Counted from the first letter of the stretch, positions 34,701 through 41,948 are shown. The stretch is 46,302 nt of DNA from an uncultured Duncaniella sp. (GCA_910587515.1 CAJULW010000009.1:1-46302), one strand, 5' to 3'. Program-made: numbers and translations. Notes: generated by a model from the letters alone, not told the origin.

Positions 34701-35069
34701 TTTAATACATAGAATGTCTGTAGGGGAGAGTGGGGTGATTCGACGCTCAGATTCTCCGTAAAAGTAAAGAGCTTGACCTGTATGGAGAATGGCTACCTGT
34801 GGAAGATCATCGGGAGACGATCCATGTTCATGAGCTTGCTCAAGGCTTCCGTAACCGAATACACCGACTTTTGCCGGATCGGGAAAACCCCATTGGCGCA
34901 AGGTGTCGTAATCGATACGGTGGATTCCAGTCGAGTCAACTTTAACTTTTATCCATCGTCCGGATGAAAGTTGCGATGATTTCGCGTAATTGATGTCGGC
35001 ACGGGCATTGATCACCCATGCCGACATCAATATGATGGCAGTCAGTATGCTTATTTTAGAGTTTTGCAA
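31770..35069 (-). CDS. porU: Type IX secretion system sortase PorU
   Basis: PorU is the outer-membrane, gingipain-like sortase that cleaves the C-terminal signal of type IX cargo and links it to A-LPS. The 1099-residue protein has an N-terminal hydrophobic signal and a start segment SGRWIKVKVDSTGIHRIDYD that is characteristic of PorU. The C25 peptidase domain has the catalytic His in YTGHSSP (H633) and Cys in LSSCDTS (C664). Immunoglobulin-like and FlgD-like strands follow to the end (DGTVIPNGRYQAYV). The call begins at TTG 35069, which overlaps the trpB2 stop by 14 bases; no ATG exists upstream, and the next ATG, at 35027, would cut the signal peptide. The start is therefore uncertain. Confidence 0.93.
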   Translation of the reverse strand: MQNSKISILTAIILMSAWVINARADINYAKSSQLSSGRWIKVKVDSTGIHRIDYDTLRQWGFPDPAKVGVFGYGSLEQAHEHGSSPDDLPQVAILHTGQALYFYGESERRITPLSPTDILCIKNHYSRGSYYFLNDNNSPKEIDHRSSQPSAHPSDTHTFFDFRQPEEYNPAAGGVFFYSRNFSQQPDGLIMKFRSCDYQGEGHIAYRYIFRHSESSPQAMDIKLSGNIEPGPFTTGAVRANDEDNLLYSRVVIKKIPVKFVSDSEFSITFSSKKGNRFSLLAISEAYFIYSRLNRFHQQKSTIMDFPPSNENITARIHDCPKNLMVWDVTTPVNPIDIDVFYEHETTRIVTLPYASPSLPRRICAFTTDSKLPAPTFAGTVRNQNLHSSPSVDYLIVTTEKFRHEAERLASAHRDIQGLNVAVACQEDIFNEFSSGSPHPNAIRKFVDLLRSRADRPLRYLLLFGASTNTPRKITAEPPKHLIGYQTEYIDHARYDTRCHASDLYFGMPGSKIPANIAENYVEIPISIGRAPVLTGEEARIFVNKCIAYLNDPRLAGRFGLALLACCEGDSDTHLESSENLFKIINSQTPEKACSRIYPQLYPSTGSNISSAFRPLTVQLPRGPMLFNYTGHSSPSALSDILTINNTANLVYGSMPIVFLSSCDTSPIDHESRGIGTAMFFNPAGPIAVIGAGRAVYLANNRALNEEFVRQLYGNESLNHIGDIWRNAVNTTSRLAANQRTNNLCYNLIGDPALPLRRPDKEISLISINGHTSKDSCYAEVCDQLELKGKVTDFDGKLDTTFNGNLTLTLYDSPVTIHDIDIEDSILHEICTRVTEGSWETEMTTPRSSRPDTTMMTFHAYSDDGRMAYGSYGKVILSSQKHSEPNTDTIPPHITFSIEPQEEKVYSPSVSINISILDTGSGIANSGSVIGSAIRVTLDGASIPFAPSLLRHEPDGNARLPLHLTNLSDGHHHIKIYARDIAGNTSSESIHFTVINTPLKAILSTDCTVARDHIEFSLQPTLSSETESTLLIQDFKGNTVFRQERISFPYLWNLRSTDGTVIPNGRYQAYVIFKSPPRYGSTTKIPFIVVHPYNPTLN

Positions 35070-36417
35070 TGTTAGCTTGAATCTCGTCGTCAGATACAGT
35101 ATAGTTTATGAGATCTCCCGAGAGATATTTGTCATAGGAAGCCATGTCGACGAGTCCGTGGCCGGAAAGGTTGAACAATATGACTTTTTCTTCGTCAGGT
35201 TTTAGTTTTTTTACTTCGCGTATAGTAGCTGCGATCGCGTGGCACGATTCCGGAGCCGGGATTATGCCTTCAGCGCGTGCGAATAGACATCCTGCCTGAA
35301 ATGATTCGACCTGCTGTATGTCTACCGCCTCCATTAGTCCGTCTTTGAGAAGTTGGCTTACGATCACCCCGGCTCCGTGATAGCGCAGGCCTCCCGCATG
35401 GATATTCGATGGATGGAACTTATGTCCGAGTGAATACATGGGTAATAGAGGTGTGTAGCCGGCTTCGTCTCCGAAATCATAGCAGAATTTGCCTTTTGTG
35501 AGTTTGGGACACGATGCCGGTTCAGCCGCGACAAAACGTGTGTGGGTTTTGCCTGGTTCAGCCGCAATCTTATGGCGCATGAAAGGGAACGATATTCCAC
35601 CGAAGTTGGAGCCTCCACCGAAGCAGGCTATCACGACATCGGGATATTCCCCGGCCATTTCCATCTGCTTTTCGGCTTCAAGTCCGATGACGGTTTGGTG
35701 AAGGCTTACATGGCTGAGCACAGATCCGAGGGCATATTTGCAGTCGGGGGTGGTGCGTGCAAGTTCGACCGCTTCGGAGATGGCTGTCCCGAGAGACCCT
35801 TGGCAATTGGGATTGACTGTCAAAATGTTTTTGCCCGCGCGTGTTGACATTGACGGGGAAGGCGTCACCTGCGCTCCGAACGTCTGCATGATGCTTCGGC
35901 GGTATGGTTTTTGTTCGTAGGAGATTTTTACCTGATAGACTGCGGCTTCAAGTCCGAATAGGGAAGCTGCGTATGCCAATGACGCTCCCCATTGTCCGGC
36001 TCCGGTTTCGGTCGTTATATTTTTTACACCTTCTTTTTTGCAATAATAAGCCTGTGGTATGGCTGAATTGAGCTTATGTGACCCCATCGGTGACACACTC
36101 TCATTTTTAAAATAGATATGAGCCGATGTGCCGAGCGCTTTTTCAAGACCGTATGCTCTCACAAGGGGCGTTGAACGGTAATACTTATACATTTCGCGGA
36201 CTTCATCAGGTATCGGTATCCAGGGATCAGTCGTGTTGAGTTCCTGATCGCAGCATTCGCGAGCGAATATTGTATAAAGGTCGCTTGCGGTCATTGGTTC
36301 GCGAGTCTGAGGATTAAGCGGAGGCATGGGCTTGACCGTCATATCGGCTTGAATGTTGTACCATTTGTGGGGAATCTCATCCTCTGGCAGGATATAGCGT
36401 TTGGTTTTTCCTTTCAT
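35056..36417 (-). CDS. trpB: TrpB2-type tryptophan synthase beta-like PLP enzyme
   Basis: This 453-residue enzyme belongs to the longer TrpB2 class (MKGKTKRYILPEDEIPHKWYN), not the TrpB1 paired with TrpA. It should condense indole with serine, or a serine derivative, into tryptophan using pyridoxal phosphate. The PLP lysine lies in GSHKLNSA, followed by TETGAGQWGASLAY and the phosphate-binding glycine loop CFGGGSNFGG. TrpB2 proteins often act alone and salvage indole, which fits its separation from other trp genes here. A promoter with both elements lies just upstream. It is the first gene of trpB2-porU-fmt; the neighbours have no functional link that I can see. Confidence 0.94.
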   Translation of the reverse strand: MKGKTKRYILPEDEIPHKWYNIQADMTVKPMPPLNPQTREPMTASDLYTIFARECCDQELNTTDPWIPIPDEVREMYKYYRSTPLVRAYGLEKALGTSAHIYFKNESVSPMGSHKLNSAIPQAYYCKKEGVKNITTETGAGQWGASLAYAASLFGLEAAVYQVKISYEQKPYRRSIMQTFGAQVTPSPSMSTRAGKNILTVNPNCQGSLGTAISEAVELARTTPDCKYALGSVLSHVSLHQTVIGLEAEKQMEMAGEYPDVVIACFGGGSNFGGISFPFMRHKIAAEPGKTHTRFVAAEPASCPKLTKGKFCYDFGDEAGYTPLLPMYSLGHKFHPSNIHAGGLRYHGAGVIVSQLLKDGLMEAVDIQQVESFQAGCLFARAEGIIPAPESCHAIAATIREVKKLKPDEEKVILFNLSGHGLVDMASYDKYLSGDLINYTVSDDEIQANIAKL

Positions 36418-36449
36418 TTCTTTTTATAATATTGACGTTAAGAATTTTG

Positions 36450-36482
36450 CAAAAATACTGATAAGTCGAATTCAATGGCAAA
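36450..36482 (-). promoter_or_regulatory. Promoter of trpB2-porU-fmt
   Basis: On the minus strand TTTG (36482 to 36479) and TATTTTTG (36457 to 36450) match the Bacteroidales consensus exactly with a 21-base spacer. The trpB2 ATG at 36417 is 33 bases past the -7 element. The rest of the gap 36483-36649 holds only A/T-rich sequence and a small hairpin near 36584-36602. Confidence 0.8.
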
Positions 36483-36649
36483 TTTATTTGCACATTGCCG
36501 AGATGGAGTATATTGCATTCTATGCAAATATAGCGAGAATATTTGACGAAAAGAATTGCGAAATTTGTGTGAAGCGTGGTCCGAGCTGGCTTTAGCCGGT
36601 TCATTGAAGCAAATATACGATAATTTATTGGAAATAAATGAAAAGCATT

Positions 36650-36687
36650 AAAAAAGTGTAAAGCCCGTCGATTGACGGGCTTTACAC
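36650..36687 (-). terminator. Intrinsic terminator of the tRNA-Leu(UAA) transcript
   Basis: Arms 36656-36669 and 36674-36687 (GTGTAAAGCCCGTC and complement) pair perfectly over 14 bases with a 4-base loop. On the minus strand it is followed by TTTTTT and lies six bases past the tRNA 3' end. Confidence 0.92.
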
Positions 36688-36692
36688 CAAAG

Positions 36693-36776
36693 TGCTCGAA
36701 GCGGGACTTGAACCCGCACGGTCGCAATGACCAAAGGATTTTAAGTCCTTCGTGTCTACCATTCCACCATTCGAGC
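36693..36776 (-). tRNA. tRNA-Leu (anticodon UAA)
   Basis: On the minus strand, acceptor GCTCGAA (36776 to 36770) pairs with TTCGAGC (36700 to 36694), with discriminator A at 36693. The anticodon loop CTTAAAA in AAGGA-CTTAAAA-TCCTT gives UAA. The variable arm is long (class II) and the T-loop reads GGTTCAAGTCC. The 84-base gene does not encode CCA. Confidence 0.97.
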
Positions 36777-36801
36777 TCCTTTATAGAAGGTTTTCTCTTG
36801 G

Positions 36802-36833
36802 CAAAGTTATAGCTTTTTATTGTCAAAAACAAA
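36802..36833 (-). promoter_or_regulatory. Promoter of tRNA-Leu(UAA)
   Basis: On the minus strand TTTG (36833 to 36830) and TAACTTTG (36809 to 36802) match exactly with a 20-base spacer. The tRNA begins 25 bases downstream. The promoter lies between the two tRNA genes, so tRNA-Leu can be made independently of tRNA-Arg. Confidence 0.85.
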
Positions 36834-36861
36834 ATTGTTTTTAGCCGTTAACGTTTGCCGA

Positions 36862-36936
36862 TGGTATTCCCGTAGGGAGTCGAACCCTAATCGTCGGAAC
36901 CGGAATCCGATATTCTATCCATTGAACTACGGGAAC
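36862..36936 (-). tRNA. tRNA-Arg (anticodon CCG)
   Basis: On the minus strand, acceptor GTTCCCG (36936 to 36930) pairs with CGGGAAT (36872 to 36866), including a G-U pair at 1-72, with discriminator A at 36865. The anticodon arm TCGGA-TTCCGGT-TCCGA gives CCG. Unlike the two leucine tRNAs here, CCA follows directly in the DNA (36864 to 36862). This could be genuine 3' encoding or chance. Confidence 0.96.
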
Positions 36937-36953
36937 TTGCGGTTTATGGGATG

Positions 36954-36985
36954 CAAAATTAGTGAAATTTTCGTATTTTTGCAAA
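36954..36985 (-). promoter_or_regulatory. Promoter of tRNA-Arg(CCG)
   Basis: On the minus strand TTTG (36985 to 36982) and TAATTTTG (36961 to 36954) match exactly with a 20-base spacer. The tRNA starts 18 bases downstream. It overlaps the probable ung promoter on the other strand. Confidence 0.85.
36974..36981 (+). promoter_or_regulatory. Probable ung promoter (-7 element)
   Basis: TATTTTTG matches TAnnTTTG exactly, 28 bases before the ung ATG. The -33 region shows no good TTTG. The element lies inside the spacer of the divergent tRNA-Arg promoter, so polymerase could not occupy both at once. Confidence 0.55.
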
Positions 36986-37009
36986 ATAAACTCTCTAAAT
37001 ACGCCTAAA

Positions 37010-37681
37010 ATGAATGTAAGGATAGAAGCGTCATGGAAAGACGCCCTCAACTCGGAGTGGGATAAGGATTATTTTATCGCACTCACCGGTTTCGTCCGCG
37101 AACGTTATGGACAGCGAATTGTCTATCCGCCGGCGGGGCTTATTTTCGCGGCTTTTGACGCATGTCCTTTTGAGAATGTAAAGGTGGTCATATTGGGGCA
37201 GGACCCTTATCCCGGAGCAGGTCAGGCCAATGGTCTGAGTTTTTCGGTCAATCCAGGTGTAGAGCTTCCGCGCTCGTTGAGAAATATATATAAGGAACTT
37301 GAAGATGATCTCGGTTGTCTTCCTCCGTCCACGGGCGATCTTAGCGGATGGGCGCGTCAGGGTGTGTTGCTACTGAACTCTACCCTGACGGTTGACGCGG
37401 GGGCTCCGGCTTCGCATCAGAATCATGGTTGGGAAACTTTTACAGACGCGGCCATACGTCGTTTGGCGGAGGACAGGGAAAACCTCGTGTTCATATTGTG
37501 GGGCTCATACGCGCAGCGTAAGGGTGAATTTATAGACCGTTCGCGTCATTGTGTCATCGCGTCGCCACACCCGTCGCCATTGAGCGCGTCGCGCGGATTC
37601 TTCGGCAGTCGCCCGTTTTCGCGTGCGAATGCCTATCTGGCCTCAAAAGGTGTTGAGCCGATAATATGGGGACGGGGTTAG
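37010..37681 (+). CDS. ung: Uracil-DNA glycosylase
   Basis: Ung removes uracil from DNA, starting base excision repair after cytosine deamination or dUTP misincorporation. It has 223 residues from ATG 37010 (MNVRIEASWKDALNSEW); an upstream in-frame ATG at 36962 lies in the promoter region and is discounted. The family-1 motifs are complete: GQDPYPG with the water-activating D65, AXGLSFSV as ANGLSFSV, LLLNSTLTV, WGSYAQRKG, and the HPSPLSA loop with H187. Length and motif spacing are typical. The next gene begins about 37 bases on, so the C_GCAxxG_C_C, Plug and DUF3109 genes are probably co-transcribed. Confidence 0.98.
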   Translation: MNVRIEASWKDALNSEWDKDYFIALTGFVRERYGQRIVYPPAGLIFAAFDACPFENVKVVILGQDPYPGAGQANGLSFSVNPGVELPRSLRNIYKELEDDLGCLPPSTGDLSGWARQGVLLLNSTLTVDAGAPASHQNHGWETFTDAAIRRLAEDRENLVFILWGSYAQRKGEFIDRSRHCVIASPHPSPLSASRGFFGSRPFSRANAYLASKGVEPIIWGRG

Positions 37682-37718
37682 AGATATTTGTATAATTCGA
37701 ATGTGTAAAAAAATAATG

Positions 37719-38114
37719 ATGAAATATAATATTGAAGAACGTAAGGAGCGCGCACGTATGCTGCGTAATGACGGGTATAATTGCAGCCAATGTGTGGTCT
37801 TGGCTTTCGATGATCTCACTGGTATCGACAGCGGACTTCTCGCGCGCATATCATCCGGCTTCGGCAGCGGTTATGGCGGTCGTGGAGAGGTTTGCGGTGC
37901 GGTTTCCGGAGCCACTATGGTTTCCGGTCTGAGCTATGACCTTGAGCGTCCGGCTTTGTACGGTAAGGTCAAAGGCGTGATGTCGGAGTTCGAGCGGATG
38001 AACGGTTCGTGTATATGCCGTGAACTTAAGCAGCCGGGGCGCAGACCATGTATCGATCTTATCACAGATGCCGTGGAGATACTTCACCGTAAATTCGAGG
38101 CGGATGGCAGGTAG
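37719..38114 (+). CDS. C_GCAxxG_C_C family cysteine-rich protein
   Basis: This small protein has 131 residues from ATG 37719; in-frame ATGs at 37701 and 37716 are alternatives that add up to six residues. It has the family's spaced cysteines: GYNCSQC near the start, GEVCGAVSGATMVSGL after a glycine-rich GSGYGGRGE stretch, then SCICREL and RPCIDL. The pattern C...GCAxxG...C...C defines the family (the central motif here is C-G-A-V-S-G). The cysteines may bind a metal or take part in redox chemistry; no activity is established. There is no signal peptide, so it is cytoplasmic. Its last 11 bases overlap the Plug gene start. Confidence 0.9.
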   Translation: MKYNIEERKERARMLRNDGYNCSQCVVLAFDDLTGIDSGLLARISSGFGSGYGGRGEVCGAVSGATMVSGLSYDLERPALYGKVKGVMSEFERMNGSCICRELKQPGRRPCIDLITDAVEILHRKFEADGR

Positions 38115-39378
38115 CTATAGGCTTGTATTGCTGTTGATTTTGCTTGTGTTTTCGGTTAAATCTGTGGCCGGTGAGCCGATGGACACATCGCAGGGCATAT
38201 TTCATCCCTCTTTCCGGACATTGAAAGTGACTTTGGAGGGTGATGAATTCGCGCCTCCCGTTTTGACTTTGCGTGATAGGAATAGCCATGTCACAGTTAG
38301 TTTCGACGAAATCGCTGATGACAGGCGTTTTATGCGTTACGAGCTTGTGCATTGTGACGCCTTGTGGCGTCCGGAAGGGCTTGTGGCCTCAGAATTTTTA
38401 GATGGCTTCAACGAGGGGGTGGTCGAAGATTATGATTTTTCGCGAGCCACGCTTGTGCATTACGTTCACTATACGATCTCCATTCCTAACCGAGAGGTGC
38501 GCATAACGCAGGCTGGGAATTATCTGCTGAGGGTATATGACGAGTCTGATCCAGACGAGACTTTGTTGCAAGCGCGGTTCGGTGTGTCGGATTTTTCGGC
38601 ACGTGTGATGGCCGATGTAAGTTCCCGTACGGATATCGATGCCAATGTCTCTCACCAACAGCTTGGCGTCACGGTCGATCTCAAGCATGTTGACGGAGTG
38701 GAGGATCCTTTCAATGATCTTGTGGTCGTGATAAGTCAGAATGGGCGTACAGACAATGAAGTGGTGTTGCGTAATCCGCAGCGTGTGCTTGGTGAGCGTG
38801 TCATATACGAGCATTTGACTCCGCTTATTTTTAGAGCCGGAAACGAATACAGGCGATTCGAGACTGTCTCGACTTCATATCCGGGAATGGGAGTGGAGAG
38901 TATTGGTTATGACGCCCCTATATACAATATGTGGCTTTATACGGATTTTCCGCGTGCGCGAGTACCGTATAGTTATGACAGTACACAGCACGGACGGTTT
39001 TTCGTGAGGGGAGAGTCATCGCGACCGGACACGGAAGCCGATTATGTGATGACGCATTTCTCGCTCGAGATGCCTGAAGTGGTGGGTGGCGATGTGTTTA
39101 TTGATGGTGATTTAACGCAGAGACGTTTTGATCCGTCATCTCGTATGGTTTATAATCGCGCCACAGGGAGATATGAGCATTCGATGTTGCTGAAACAGGG
39201 TGCATATAATTATCAGTATCTATGTGTACCTTTTGGTTCGGGAAAAGGTGATGTGGCGCCTGTCGACGGTGATTTCTATCAGACGACAAACGAATATACG
39301 GTCAAGGTGTACCATCGTCCGCGAGGCTGCCGTTTCGACAGGCTTATAGGCGTGACGATGGTGACATCCGGAGTGTGA
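38104..39378 (+). CDS. Type IX secretion system Plug protein (DUF5103)
   Basis: This 424-residue exported protein starts at ATG 38104 (MAGSYRLVLLLILLVFSVKSVAG, signal peptide); the frame is open further upstream through the preceding gene. The opening IFHPSFRTLKVTLEGDEFAPPVLTL, then YELVHCDALWRPEGLVASEFLDGFNEG, is the DUF5103 signature. In Flavobacterium the family member Plug closes the periplasmic side of the SprA translocon when the cargo shuttle is absent. The protein is mainly beta-strands. It overlaps the C_GCAxxG_C_C gene by 11 bases. Together with porU elsewhere in the window, it shows that this organism carries type IX secretion parts, although SprA, PorV and other components are outside this window. 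Confidence 0.9.
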   Translation: MAGSYRLVLLLILLVFSVKSVAGEPMDTSQGIFHPSFRTLKVTLEGDEFAPPVLTLRDRNSHVTVSFDEIADDRRFMRYELVHCDALWRPEGLVASEFLDGFNEGVVEDYDFSRATLVHYVHYTISIPNREVRITQAGNYLLRVYDESDPDETLLQARFGVSDFSARVMADVSSRTDIDANVSHQQLGVTVDLKHVDGVEDPFNDLVVVISQNGRTDNEVVLRNPQRVLGERVIYEHLTPLIFRAGNEYRRFETVSTSYPGMGVESIGYDAPIYNMWLYTDFPRARVPYSYDSTQHGRFFVRGESSRPDTEADYVMTHFSLEMPEVVGGDVFIDGDLTQRRFDPSSRMVYNRATGRYEHSMLLKQGAYNYQYLCVPFGSGKGDVAPVDGDFYQTTNEYTVKVYHRPRGCRFDRLIGVTMVTSGV

Positions 39379-39387
39379 GGCCTTATA

Positions 39388-40011
39388 ATGTCTAAAACGG
39401 AAATGGAAGAAATAAGCGAAGAAATTATGTTGCAGATAAAGGATACATTGGTGTCACTCGATCTCGCGGAAGTGTTTTTCTGCTGTGACATCGAGAAATG
39501 CAAGGGCGAATGTTGTATTGAAGGCGATGCCGGTGCGCCTATAACGGAGGAGGAGCGCGATGAGATCGATCGGCTGCTTCCACGCTTCGAGGATAAATTG
39601 TTGCCTGCGGCGAAAGAGAGGATCAAAGAGGAGGGTGCGAGCTATCTCGATCCGGATGGTGATCTCGTGACGCAGATTGTCGACGGTCGTAATTGCGTTT
39701 ATACCTGTTATGCTTCAGGAGGGTTATGCCAATGTGCGATCGAATGCGCCTTTAACGAGGGGAAGACCGGTGCTTTCCGTAAGCCGGTTTCGTGTGCCCT
39801 ATACCCAGTGAGGTTGACGGTTTATCCGACGTTTACGGCTGTCAATTATCACCGTTGGAAGATATGCAAATCGGCCGAGGTACTCGGGCGTAAGCTCGGA
39901 GTGCGTCTATATCAATTCCTTGAAGGCCCGTTGACGGAGCATTTCGGCAAGGAGTGGTACGACGAACTGAAAATGGCCTGCGAAGCTTATCTGGAAGAAT
40001 ACGGAAACTGA
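39388..40011 (+). CDS. DUF3109 family cysteine-rich protein
   Basis: This 207-residue protein starts ten bases after the Plug stop. It has many conserved cysteines: VFFCCDIEKCKGECCIEGDAG near residue 30, NCVYTCYASGGLCQCAIE near 110, and KPVSCALYPVR and WKICKSA further on. The C-C-D-x3-C-x3-C-C cluster resembles the YkgJ-type cysteine clusters thought to bind zinc or an iron-sulfur centre; DUF3109 has no assigned reaction. There is no signal peptide. It ends a plus-strand run from ung and is followed by a 480-base non-coding gap. Confidence is high for the gene and family, low for function. Confidence 0.9.
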   Translation: MSKTEMEEISEEIMLQIKDTLVSLDLAEVFFCCDIEKCKGECCIEGDAGAPITEEERDEIDRLLPRFEDKLLPAAKERIKEEGASYLDPDGDLVTQIVDGRNCVYTCYASGGLCQCAIECAFNEGKTGAFRKPVSCALYPVRLTVYPTFTAVNYHRWKICKSAEVLGRKLGVRLYQFLEGPLTEHFGKEWYDELKMACEAYLEEYGN

Positions 40012-40380
40012 AAAAGATATTGATTAAAAATCTGGTTTATTTGATCGGAATGTTTTTATAGAAGATGTTCTGATGGAATTTTATTGTTTTAATATTTAAA
40101 TGGAATAGATTGTGGTTGACTTTATAACCAGTTTTTGTCTACAGGAATCTTGGTAATAGATAGGATAATAATTGGTTATATAATAAACGAATGATTATAT
40201 CGACATTGACATGCTAGTTAAATAGTATGGTAAGTCCTCAAATAACGCATCAACTTATGGTGGATGAAGGTGGAATGGTCGATGTTTCTTCCTTATCTCT
40301 GAGGACTTATGTTATATCGATCTCGGATATACAAGGAATTAGAGGTACTTTTAAATATTGGTTAGGGAATTATAGATTGG
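40012..40380. other. A/T-rich intergenic stretch without a recognised gene
   Basis: These 369 bases between the DUF3109 gene and the palindromic terminator hold no convincing reading frame. A frame from 40227 (MVSPQITHQLMVDEGG) is open for about 55 codons before it enters the hairpin and then the antisense of gdhA; I do not credit it. The only structure seen is an inverted repeat TAAGTCCTCA (40231-40240) with TGAGGACTTA (40300-40309), which could fold an RNA arm of 10 base pairs around a 59-base insert. Confidence 0.5.
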
Positions 40381-40432
40381 CCTATCAAAAACAAGGGTCG
40401 GATTTCAAAATCCGACCCTTGTTTTTGATAGG
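40381..40432. terminator. Bidirectional terminator with 25-bp perfect arms
   Basis: Arms 40381-40405 and 40408-40432 are perfect complements separated by two bases. The core GGGTCGGA/TCCGACCC is flanked by CAAAAACA and TTGTTTTTG, giving a U-tract in both directions. It ends gdhA transcription on the minus strand and transcription from the DUF3109 side on the plus strand. Confidence 0.9.
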
Positions 40433-40493
40433 TATGAATGCCGTTGAATTAAAAGCGAATGCTCTAAGGCGGCATTGTGAAATGTATTGTTTG

Positions 40494-41831
40494 TTAGATG
40501 ATGCCCTGGCCCATCATTGCATTGGCTACTTTCATGAAGCCTGCGATGTTTGCTCCCTTCATGTAGTTGATGTAGCCGTCGGCTTCAGTGCCGTGTTTAA
40601 CGCACTGGGTGTGGATATTCTTCATGATAGAGTGGAGACGAGAGTCTACTTCCTCTTCACTCCACTGGAGGTGTTCTGCGTTCTGGCTCATTTCGAGACC
40701 TGATGTGGCTACGCCACCGGCGTTGACTGCTTTGCCCGGAGCGTATGTTGTCTTCGATGCGAGGAATGCGTCGATAGCTTCGGGAGTACAGCCCATGTTG
40801 GATACCTCGGCTACGAGTTCAACACCATTTGCGATAAGTTTCTTCGCATCTTCACCGTCGACTTCGTTTTGGGTAGCGCATGGAAGTGCGATATCAACTT
40901 TCTGTTCCCACGGCTTGCGTCCGGCAAAGAAAGAGGCGTTGGGGTATTTTTCAGCGTATGGAGCGACGATGTCTTCGCCTGTGGCACGAAGGTAGAGCAT
41001 ATAGTCGATCTTTTCACCGGAGATGCCGTCGGGATCGTAGATGTATCCGTCAGGGCCGGAGATGGTGACAACTTTTCCTCCGAGTTCGGTGGCTTTGAGT
41101 GTGGCACCCCATGCAACGTTGCCGAAACCGGAGACTGCTATAGTTTTGCCCTTGATGTCGTCTTTCTTTTCAGCGAGCATACTCTGTACGAAATAGAGCG
41201 CTCCGAAACCTGTAGCTTCGGGACGTATGAGAGAGCCACCGAAGTCAAGGCCTTTGCCGGTGAATGTTCCGGTGCATTCGTTGACGAGCTTTTTGTACAT
41301 TCCGTACATATAGCCGACTTCACGTCCGCCTACGCCTATGTCGCCTGCGGGTACGTCGCGGTCGGGACCGAGGTGTTTCCAAAGACAGAGTATGAATGCC
41401 TGGCAGAAACGCATAATCTCAGCGTCGCTCTTGCCGCGTGGAGAGAAGTCGCTGCCGCCTTTGGCTCCACCCATGGGGAGTGTTGTGAGTGCGTTTTTGA
41501 AAGTCTGTTCGAATCCGAGGAATTTGAGGATCGAAAGATTGACGGATGCGTGGAAACGGATGCCGCCTTTGTACGGTCCGATAGCGTTGTTGAATTGAAC
41601 GCGGTAGCCGATGTTGTTTTGAACCTCGCCTTTATCGTCGACCCATGTCACGCGGAATGTGACGATACGGTCAGGCTCTACCATGCGTTCGATGATTTTG
41701 GCCTTTTCAAATTCGGGATGCTGGTTGTAGACGTCTTCAACGCAGATTAATACTTCCTTCACTGCCTGAAGGTATTCCTTTTCGCCTGGGTGTTTTGCCT
41801 CAAGGCTGCTCAGAATATTGTTAATATCCAT
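40494..41831 (-). CDS. gdhA: NADP-type glutamate dehydrogenase
   Basis: This 445-residue hexameric glutamate dehydrogenase converts 2-oxoglutarate and ammonia to glutamate, a main route of nitrogen assimilation in gut Bacteroidales. Visible motifs are the substrate-binding VQFNNAIGPYKGGIRFH, the catalytic lysine in PMGGAKGGSDF, PAGDIGVGGREVGYMYG, and the dinucleotide fold VSGFGNVAWGATLKATELGGKVVT. The length matches the 445-450 residues of the bacterial NADP-dependent class; coenzyme choice is inferred from that. It starts at ATG 41831 and is a single-gene transcript, with a hairpin at 41949-42000 upstream and the palindromic terminator downstream. Confidence 0.97.
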   Translation of the reverse strand: MDINNILSSLEAKHPGEKEYLQAVKEVLICVEDVYNQHPEFEKAKIIERMVEPDRIVTFRVTWVDDKGEVQNNIGYRVQFNNAIGPYKGGIRFHASVNLSILKFLGFEQTFKNALTTLPMGGAKGGSDFSPRGKSDAEIMRFCQAFILCLWKHLGPDRDVPAGDIGVGGREVGYMYGMYKKLVNECTGTFTGKGLDFGGSLIRPEATGFGALYFVQSMLAEKKDDIKGKTIAVSGFGNVAWGATLKATELGGKVVTISGPDGYIYDPDGISGEKIDYMLYLRATGEDIVAPYAEKYPNASFFAGRKPWEQKVDIALPCATQNEVDGEDAKKLIANGVELVAEVSNMGCTPEAIDAFLASKTTYAPGKAVNAGGVATSGLEMSQNAEHLQWSEEEVDSRLHSIMKNIHTQCVKHGTEADGYINYMKGANIAGFMKVANAMMGQGII

Positions 41832-41882
41832 GATAAAAGAAATTTGTGGTTTGTGTGGTATTGATGATATAAGTTAACGATG

Positions 41883-41890
41883 CAAATGTA
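41883..41890 (-). promoter_or_regulatory. Probable gdhA promoter (-7 element)
   Basis: On the minus strand this reads TACATTTG, an exact TAnnTTTG match 52 bases before the gdhA ATG. No TTTG is evident at the -33 position. Confidence 0.5.
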
Positions 41891-41948
41891 AGAATATATT
41901 TGATAGGATGGATGAAAAAAATTGAATATTTGAATATGTTATAAAGCA

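Noticed and set aside
36401..36595. A 64-codon plus-strand frame upstream of trpB2
   Set aside because: It covers the trpB2 promoter region, has no recognisable features, and is A/T-driven composition.
36377..36832. A 151-codon minus-strand frame
   Set aside because: It reads through the tRNA-Leu(UAA) gene and its terminator, so it cannot be a real gene.
40227..40703. A 158-codon plus-strand frame starting in the intergenic gap
   Set aside because: It passes through the palindromic terminator and then runs antisense into gdhA; no domain is recognisable.
40869..41750. A 293-codon plus-strand frame antisense to gdhA
   Set aside because: gdhA is complete on the other strand and the antisense translation shows no recognisable domain. 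Long antisense frames are common opposite strongly biased genes.
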